A DNA stretch of 64,000 nucleotides from NCBI GenBank assembly GCA_020310875.1, contig CM035441.1, positions 90,857,495 to 90,921,494 on the forward strand, given 5' to 3'. The translations under genes and the position numbers were made by a program. Below the pieces are notes generated by a model. That model ran no database searches, was not told the DNA's origin, and saw nothing but the letters and a program-made list of their open reading frames with translations. Below are positions 56,432 through 64,000 of the stretch, piece after piece. Within the stretch, counting starts at the first letter, position 1. Every line of letters starts with the position of its first letter. This DNA comes from Ceratopteris richardii. Lineage: Eukaryota > Streptophyta > Polypodiopsida > Polypodiales > Pteridaceae.

Positions 56432-59266
56432 CATTTGTCATTTTGGCATGTAGGAGAAAATTTCTCATCAAAATCAATGCCTCTTTCCTGAGCATAACCT
56501 TTTGCTCTGATTGTGTAGCAGCCATCCAATTTTTTGAATTTTGTGCTTCATCAAAAGAAACAAGCTCATTATCATCACAAATACTAGAGACATCCATAGC
56601 ATAGCAATATGATGCAAAAGAACCACTATGAGAACCTCAACAAGTACGATATGATAGAGTGCATCCAATTTTCTATCTCAAAAATTTTGCACCAACCATT
56701 TAGGCATAGTCTTTGCCTCCTCTATAATAGCCTTCTCATGAAAAAGTGCATCATGTAAATCTACATCAAAAATGGAATGATTTGCATCATCATGTAAAAC
56801 CTATAAAGGTTAAGAAATTGCCTCATTTGGACCAACATTTGACTATCCACCTATAAAAAGAGGTAGCAAAGTGTCATACAAATCTCTAGAGCTCACAGAA
56901 GTCTCCTTGGTACATCAAAGTAATGGGTGAATTTCATCTTCCACAAAAACAACCTCAAGGCTAACCAAAATGCATTTACTCTGTGGATGATACAGATGAT
57001 AGCCTTTGCTTTCACAATTGTACACAACAAAATTACATTTCACTGCTTTATCATCTAATTTCATGTGTTGTTGTTCAGGAACTAATGCATATGCTTGACA
57101 ACTAAAGACATGGAGATGAGTAATAGATGGCTTGCAACCATGCCAAACCTCATATGGAGTGATAGACTACAATGCTTTGGTGGGACACCTATTAAGTACA
57201 TATCTTGCACACATAACAACCTCAAGCCAGAAGCTATGTGGTAAAGCTTGACTTTTGACCATACACCTCATTGTTTTGATGAGTGGCATGTTCTTCCTTT
57301 TGGCAAATCCATTTGTTGAGGTGTATAGGGCATTTTACATTGACATTTTATCCCAGGTTCAGCCACAAATGCATTAAAATCAGAAGACATGTATTCCCCC
57401 CCCCCCCCCCCCCGATCAAAATCGAGGGTGCCCATTTTACATGTTGAGAGATTTTTAGCCAAAACCAAAAACTGTTTGAAGCACATAAACACTTTGAACT
57501 TTGCTTTCAGTGGATACACCCATGCATGCCTAGAAAAATCATCAATAAAAGTCATGAAGTAAAGGTTGTTCCCAAATAAGGGTATCTACATAGGACTAGA
57601 GACATCACAATGGACAAGCTACAATTTTTGAATAGCTGAAACTAAACCATCTTTTGGGAAGGAGGAACATTGCATTTTGCCCAAAATACATCCTTCACAA
57701 AAATGTTCACAAGGTTCCTCAAGTTTGGAAAGAGAGGAAACCATTCCAGATTTTTGCAAGCATAGCAAACTAGCAAAATTCAGATGACCAAAGTGTGCAT
57801 GCCAAAGCTTTGCATCTGACATAGCTTGAGAAACCTGAACTACACATGTTGAATCATTAATAGAGTTTTCATAATCTGTGAGCTTATACAACCCACGACA
57901 TAAAATGCCAAAATTAATAATAACATCATCATTTGACATATCATCAATTGTACATCTATCATCAACAAATTTCACAACGAAGCTGATCTAGGCTAATGCT
58001 GAAATTGATAACATATTTTTCTTGGTCCCTGGCACAAATACGCATCTAAAAATGTGAAAGAACTAACATCACCATTGGTTAAAATGATCTTACCAACTCC
58101 CATTGTAGGATAAGTGGAGTTGTTAGCACATGTGACAGTAGTCTCTATAGGGGTACGCTCAAGTGAACTGAAGAAATTGCACTGCAAGGTAATATGTTTG
58201 GTTTCCCCACTATAAAAGTACCAAACATATGAGTCTACTGTAAACATACATATTCATGAGAAGATGGGTCATACTTGCAAACACTATTAAATGCCCATTC
58301 TTCATTCTACAGAAGATTAGCAAACTCTGTTTTAGGTGTAGAGGCCTCTGCAACAACCATTTCAGCCTCTTTTTTATTTGCCTCTTTTGCAAGAATTTTC
58401 AGACAACTCTTTATGACATGATGGTTTCCTTTACAGTATTTGCAAAACAATTTCTAATTTTCTCTTTTCTTTTGATCTTCAACTGTGCAAAATAAGGGGA
58501 TTTCTACTTACTAGTACATGAGCTCCATTTACCTTTGCCCTTCTGACTAGCTAAGAAAGCTTGATCTGCTACACATTTGATGGACTTGTTCTACCTGGAT
58601 TGATCTTCCTTCAATAAAATAGAGGCTAACTCCTCAAATGTTAAGGCATTTGGATTGCCTTTCATTATCATTCGAAGAGTAGAAGGAAAACTCTGATATG
58701 AATCTAGAAGACCATTCAAAATAGTCTACACAAGTGAACACTCTGGCATGACTCCATCAGCACAAATCAACTTCTCCTTCAAATCTTTGATCTTTGTCAA
58801 AAAACTATCCATATAATCTCTTTCATTCATATGCTCACTCTCCAACTATTTTTGGAGGTAAGCAATACGAGCCTCATTTCTTGCTTGATCAAAGTGGTAG
58901 GTGTATCTCAAGCATCCTTTGTTGTTTTGCAAGAGTGAATATGAGGGATAATGGCATGTTTGATAGAGAAGGCTATCAATGCATGTGCTTGAGCATCTCT
59001 ACCATCCCAACCAAGCTAGTCTATAGTAGGAGCAGGAATCGAAGCATGAACATAAACCTAAGGATCTTCACTTTCAACACCATCTACATCACCTTCAATA
59101 ATTGTATCTACAAGTGTAATAGGCCATTTTTCAACACCCTACATAATATTCCACAGTCTTTTTGTGACCAATACATGAAAAATCATACATTTCCATAATG
59201 GGTAGTTGGTACCATCCAACTTATCCTCAATAGCCAACATATGGAATACATCATTGCTTTCAGCCA
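56432..59266 (-). pseudogene. family-1 gag-pol remnant, copy J (main piece)
   Basis: Minus strand, from the gag start at about 59266 (matches MAESSDVFRMLAVEDKLDGT by DNA alignment). It proceeds through the knuckle near 58430, protease near 58220, GAG-pre-integrase near 57780 (KLWHAHFGHLNFASLLCLQK), integrase about 57560-57050 (FIDDFSRHAWVYPLKAKFKV) and the linker, to the first part of RT near 56440. Heavily broken. Confidence 0.85.
57396..57413. repeat. (C)18 homopolymer
   Basis: Eighteen consecutive C on the plus strand within copy J. A length this great in a homopolymer may be partly a sequencing effect. Confidence 0.9.
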
Positions 59267-59526
59267 TGGCCACTGATTAAAATATTGTGATGCAAAAAAA
59301 TGATTGTATCTCAAAAAGTTGAACAGAACTACCCTTTTGAGCTCTACTAAACTTGTAGCACACTTTGAAGCACTTGTAGTGGTGAACCAAAACTTGTATA
59401 TATGTTTGGCACAAAAAGGCAAATTTGCTTGCACAAGCACTGCAATAGTGCGTTCGGAGGTTGAAACGAGCTCATATCAAAAATTTGGCACCACATAGCA
59501 AAGCTTTCTTGAACTCCTAATCGCCA

Positions 59527-62112
59527 TGTTGCAGGTCGACAGATGACATACAGATGTGAGGCATGTCAATTAGGTAAGGCTCATAAGCAATCCTATTCTA
59601 AGCACGGTTTCATGTATTCAGAGAAGATTGAATTGGTACACATAGATGTGTGGGGACCATCAAAGGATTTCAGTATAAATGGTTCAAGATATTATGTGAT
59701 TTATGTTGATGATGCTACTAGGTGGATCACTATCAAAGTGATCAAAGATAAGTCAGAAGTATTTAATACATTCAAGCATTATCATGTGTATGCAGAAAGA
59801 ATTACAAGTCAAAAGTTGAAGAGAGTAAGGTCAGATGGAGGGGGAGAGTATTTCTCTAATGAATTCACTGATTACTTATGGAATGCAGGTATAAAAAGAG
59901 AAATTACTTGCAGGTAATCTCCTCAACAAAATGGTGTAGCAGAAAGTAGAAATAGAACTCTTGTTGAGTTTTCAAGATCCATAATGAAGGAGAAAAATTG
60001 TCCAAATTATTTGTGGGCTGAGGCCATAAATACAGCTACATATTTGGTTAATAGGTTACCATGTAAAGCTTTGCAGGGTATGACACCATATGAAGCATGG
60101 TGGGGTAAGAGACCTACCTTAGATCATTGCAAAGTGTTTGGATGTTTGGCTTATGCATATGTGCCATCTCAGTTGAGTCATAAATTGGAACCTAAATCTG
60201 AAAAGTATGTGTTCATTGGATATGATGATAAGCAGATGGGTTATAGGTTGTGGAGTCCATCCACAAAGCAATTCCTTGTATCAAAGGATGTTACATTTGA
60301 TGAGCAAGGCACTTGGTATGCAGGTACAATCAATATTTATGCAGGTGATGAAGAAGTTGTGCATCAGAAACAAGGTAAATCAAAGGTTCAGATATTTGAT
60401 GAAGAAGAGAACAATGAAGTACAAGTTGAAGTTGAAGAAGTACCACGGTTTGATCCAGAATGTGATGAACCAGAAACTTCAAGAAGTGGAGAACTCAGAA
60501 GGTCATCAAGACACAAATGGCAGCCTACAAGGTATAGCTATGACACTTCTTTTTTTACTACTAAGGATTATGCTTACATGATGAAAGCAGATGAAGACCC
60601 TTCTACATATGAAGAGGCAAAAGGTAAGGAAAATTGGGAGAAAGCTATGCAGGAAGAGTATGATGCATTGATGGAGAATGAGACATGGGATTTGGTTCCT
60701 AATCCAAATAGTCAGAAGATCATTGGATGCAAATGGGTCTACAAGACAAAGAGGTATGCAGATGGAAGTGTGTCTAGGTATGAATCTAGACTTGTTGTGA
60801 AAGGGTTTGCTCAGACATATGGTATAGACTATGATGAGACCTATAGTCCTGTGGCAAAGATGACAACCATCAGGACACTCATAGCCATTGTTGCATGTAA
60901 AGGTTGGAAACTATTTCAATTAGATGTGAAGAATGCTTTTCTTAATGGTTATATTTCAGATGATGTTTTCAGAGATAAAAGGTATTCAGAATATGTATGC
61001 AAGCTCAAGAGATCTTTGTATGGATTGAAGCAGGCCCCAAGGGCATGGAACTATATACTTGTGAAGTTCTTTAAAGAACTTGGTTTCCAAGTATCTAAAG
61101 CAGGTAGTAGCTTGCTTGTTAAAGCAAGTGATGATGGGTTCATTTATATGTGCATATATGTTGATGATATAATTCTTACAGGTACAGATTAGAAGGGCAT
61201 ACAAAACCTCAAGAAACAAATGGAGAAAGAGTTCAAAATTAGTGACTTCGGAGACTTGTCATATTTCTTGGGCATGGAGATCTCATATAACATGGAGTAT
61301 ATGTAACTCAAGAAAGGTATTTGAAGAGCTTGTTGATCAAGTTTAAAATGGAAGATTGAAGGGTGGCACCTACTCCAATGGAGGTGAATCACAAATTGAG
61401 CAGATATGGAGGAGAAGAATTTAAGGATATGAAGCCATATCAAAGTTAGGTTGGTAGTCTAATCTATGCTACATTAACTAGGCTTGACTTGTCATATGCA
61501 GTTGGAGTATTGTCTCAATTCATGCATTGTCCTAGGAAAGAACATTGGTTTGCAGGATAAAGAGTGTTGAGGTACATTTAAATACACTCAAAGAAGGTTT
61601 GTATTATGGTTTTACATCACATACAAACATCAAGATATAGTGATACAAATTGGGCAGATAATCCTGATGATAGGAGATCAACATATGGATACTTGTGTTA
61701 TGTGGGAGATAAGTTAATCTCTTGGTGCTCTAAGAAGCAACATACAGTTGCTTTATCATCTATAGAGGCAGATTATAAAGGTATGGTTGAAGCTGCAAAA
61801 GAAGTCATATGGTTGAAGACTCTCATGAAGATTTTTGACATCATTCAGAGTACACCCACTATTCATGGAGATAACATGAGTTCATTGTATGTAGCTGCTA
61901 ACCCTGTTTTTCATGCCAGGACTAAACACATTGAGATTTAGTATCACTTCTTAAGAGAGAAGGTGATTGATAAAGCGATTGAAGTCACACATACTTCAAC
62001 AAAAGATCAGATTGCAGATATGCTAACCAAAAGCTTGGATGGACCAAAGCTACAGAGATTCAAAGACATGGCAGGTATAAAGAAGATAGAGAAAACCTCA
62101 ATTGATGATTGA
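59527..62112 (+). pseudogene. copia integrase, RT and RNase H remnant, element K
   Basis: In order: GAG-pre-integrase zinc motif (CEACQLGKAHKQSY, near 59560) and integrase about 59620-60330 (LVHIDVWGPSKDF, YVDDATRWITIK, RSDGGGEYF, NYLWAEAINTATYLVNRLP). An acidic linker follows about 60340-60600, then RT about 60620-61540 (WVYKTKRYADGSVSRY, GIDYDETYSPVAKMTTIRTL, QLDVKNAFLNGYI, LYGLKQAPRAW, IYVDDIILTG). RNase H runs about 61610-62110 (DDRRSTYGYLCYVGDKLISW, NPVFHARTKHIEI). It ends with a natural-looking stop just before the polypurine tract. Resembles C and D more than family 1. Confidence 0.88.
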
Positions 62113-62119
62113 GGGGGAG
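62111..62119 (+). other. polypurine tract, element K
   Basis: GAGGGGGAG, one base before the LTR start TGTTGGTGC. Confidence 0.8.
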
Positions 62120-62120
62120 C

Positions 62121-63093
62121 TGTTGGTGCAAGTCAATCATAAATTGATGTTTTGGATGAAGGGTTGAAGTCAAAGATTGAAGGAAAGATTAGTCTATGAA
62201 GCTTGAAGATAGTGCACATTCAGAAAATAAAGACTTGTATACATATGTACATTAAACTTATAGTTAGCTCACTTATACCTTTTGTATGGTCATGAGCTTG
62301 TACATATATGCCTATATATATAAGTAGAAATTCGGGATATGTAAGAGAGAGTATGAGATGAGATGAATTAGAAGTCATTAGACATTTTAGAATTGAGGAA
62401 GATCTCTCTCTCATCTTGATGTAAAACTCTGAGAGAAGAAGAAATTTTACGCTTGATCTTTTGTTGAGTACTCCTTCTGTGTTAAATCTTTTGTGTAATG
62501 CTTTTTTACAAGTCTAAGTCTATAGTTGATTGACCTTTCTACAAGTTTTCAACTTCTAATTGTGATCAGGCTGAGAGAATTGAGAGTAGGAGCATTCACA
62601 TGTGTAAATGTGAAGAAGTGAAGTTGCAACTGGTGTAAAATTCGATGCTAATGTTTTGGTCATTTCTCCTTCCACAATGTAAAGTTTTGAGGAAACAAGG
62701 ACTCGTTCTTTAAGTTGGAAGGTAAGCTACATACGGCTAAAAGCATTTGATTAAAAGGGTTGTATTTTGAGAGAACCATGCTTTAGAAGTTACAGGTGTC
62801 AAAGTCAACTGTAGAAAAGTATAGTTTTAGACATAGTTGAATTGTAAGGATCATTTCTCAAGATATACTTAATCTTTTGAGATGATTTAGCTTGGAGAAG
62901 GTGCGCAATCTATAGGGACACCTTGTGCAAAGTTTTATCAAAAACTTTACATATTTGATCAGTCAATGAGTGAATTATGTGCAGCAAACTTTCTAAGTAT
63001 TGACTCTCTTCACAGTTAGTTCAAGATTTTGATAATCTAGTATTGATCCTCCAAATTGGTCAAGGTTTTGAGTTGTTCTTGATATAGAGGTGC
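62121..63093 (+). repeat. 3' LTR of element K (end uncertain)
   Basis: Begins TGTTGGTGCAAGTC after the polypurine tract. No second copy is in the window to fix its length. The end at CTCTAACA is inferred from the TG...CA rule and from element L starting shortly after. Confidence 0.55.
62313..62322 (+). promoter_or_regulatory. TATA box in the LTR of element K
   Basis: TATATATATA followed by AGTAG, about 190 bp into the LTR, with GA-rich sequence downstream. Likely the element's core promoter. Confidence 0.5.
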
Positions 63094-63189
63094 TCTAACA
63101 TCAAGGATAGCTTGTTCTTTTGGAGATTAACACTCTCAATCAAGAAAGTACCTGTTGGATGTTCTTTTCAGATTTGGAATGAGTGACAA

Positions 63190-63405
63190 TGTTCCATGCA
63201 TGAAGTAAGCACATAGAACTGCATTATCATTATGTTCAAGAAACATTTTTGAGCAAGGATGTGGATATAAAGTACATTCGAAAAAATGACCAAGTTATAG
63301 ACATATTTACAAAGTCCTTAGATGCTTCTAAGCTAAAGAGGTTCAAGGATCAAATCAATTTACAAGATATGGTTGAAGATGCAAACTCAATTGTGAGCTT
63401 GAGGG
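63190..63405 (+). pseudogene. copia RNase H C-terminal remnant, element L
   Basis: DNA matches the copia NPVFHARTKHIELHYHYV region. It is followed by KDVDIKYIRKNDQVIDIFTK and LKRFKDQINL, the conserved end of copia RNase H (the ADIFTKSL motif). Confidence 0.82.
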
Positions 63406-63409
63406 GGAG
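63401..63409 (+). other. polypurine tract, element L
   Basis: GAGGGGGAG directly before TGTTAAAAAATAAAG. Confidence 0.8.
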
Positions 63410-64000
63410 TGTTAAAAAATAAAGAAGCAAGGTCGTATATATTTCGTAAAGAGGATTTTCTTCAAATATGAGGCAAATAAAAAAATAAAAAATGGAATCA
63501 TTTACTTTAGCAAGTACTGGAGGCCAAAAGAGAATCAATCAAAAGAGAATCAATCCAAAAACTGAACCGAATGAGAAGAGTGGCTGCTCAAAGTAGTAGA
63601 GGACTTATGGAGAAGAGCTCACAAAGTCATCATGAGAGATCTTGGTCACTTGGCTAAAAAAGAGACAAGAGAGGAAACTCAAGTACAGAGGAAAAAGGTG
63701 ATGAAGTCCCCTTGTAGGTAGTTCATTTGGTTTTAGTCATTTCATTTTTCTACAATCACATAGACTATGTCTTGTCGCTCACCATTTCTAGGTAGCCTAA
63801 TTGTGAGAGTCATAACTTTCAATATAGGTAACCATTTTTAGATTTTAAATATTTTTTGGAAATCTTGTCTTCTATGTTTACTTTTTCTAAAATAGTTTTT
63901 TTCAAATTTTTCATGTTCTTTGACTTATTAAGTTTTTAGTGAAGACCAGTTTTCAGCTTAACTGAGTGGACAGGCAGCCTGTTTTGAGGCAAAGAGTTGC
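63410..64000 (+). repeat. 3' LTR of element L (start; end not seen)
   Basis: Begins TGTTAAAAAATAAAGAAGC after the polypurine tract. No second copy in the window. Confidence 0.6.

Larger units (their letters stand above)
49671..59526 (-). mobile_element. Family-1 copia fragment, copy J (split by I)
   Basis: Pieces 49671-50040 (RT) and 56432-59526 (RT start, integrase, protease, gag and leader) form a minus-strand family-1 remnant interrupted by element I (CATT at both edges). The 5' LTR and the RNase H end with 3' LTR are absent, and at 59526 it abuts element K. Strongly diverged from B, with many breaks. Confidence 0.85.
59527..63093 (+). mobile_element. Ty1/copia element K, 3' two-thirds
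   Basis: A plus-strand remnant starting abruptly in GAG-pre-integrase beside copy J. It continues through integrase, RT and RNase H to a polypurine tract and a 3' LTR from 62121. No 5' LTR, gag or protease is present. The LTR end is uncertain; CTCTAACA near 63093 is my best guess. Broken, with several breaks, but one 402-codon stretch remains open. Confidence 0.82.
63190..64000 (+). mobile_element. Ty1/copia element L, 3' end only
   Basis: The RNase H C-terminus, polypurine tract and start of a 3' LTR of a further copia element, in the same orientation as K and starting about 100 bp after K's presumed LTR end. The upstream part is missing and the LTR runs towards or past the window end. Broken. 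Confidence 0.75.

Overview
The window reads as nuclear DNA of a land plant with a large, repeat-rich genome. Evidence: stacked Ty1/copia and Ty3/gypsy elements with 5-bp target-site duplications (TSDs), initiator-tRNA-Met primer sites of the TGGTATCAGAGC type, a tRNA-derived SINE, a CACTA-like end, a MITE-like inverted-repeat element and long CT and CTT microsatellites. I cannot place it in a family; a fern, gymnosperm or other large-genome plant would fit. No intact ordinary host gene, rRNA, functional tRNA or CRISPR array is visible.

One copia family ('family 1', 230-bp LTRs) appears at least five times. Copy A (1-4484, minus) is cut by the window edge. Copy G (17905-30414, minus) is a fragment. 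Copy B (43325-48423, minus) looks whole, with a 1421-codon gag-pol frame. Copy H (43283-49230, plus) is a fragment that B landed in. Copy J (49671-59526, minus) is a fragment. Other copia elements are C (18957-30140, minus), D (21832-27320, plus), I (50041-56431, plus), K (59527 to about 63093, plus) and L (63190 to window end, plus). Gypsy fossils are P (5951-8652), an LTR-like block (9915-10477) and scattered gag, protease, RT, RNase H and integrase remnants between 31.7 and 43.3 kb.

Insertion order can be read from nesting and TSDs. D sits in C (AGAAT), C sits in G (GTGTT), B sits in H (ACATT) and I sits in J (CATT). LTR divergence agrees: B differs at about 1 of 230 sites, I at about 12 of 416, and C and D at more than a tenth of sites by eye.

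Between elements lie simple and tandem repeats: a perfect 335-bp CT run, a 115-bp CTT run grown inside an LTR, a 252-bp (84-codon) duplication beside unrecognised ORFs, a 52-54 bp minisatellite and a CTACAGTGCGG-type minisatellite. The most unusual items are element I, which keeps both LTRs but has no recognisable RT or RNase H and carries an antisense ORF with a mitochondrial-presequence-like start, and the locally scrambled family-1 pieces at 48.4-50.0 kb.
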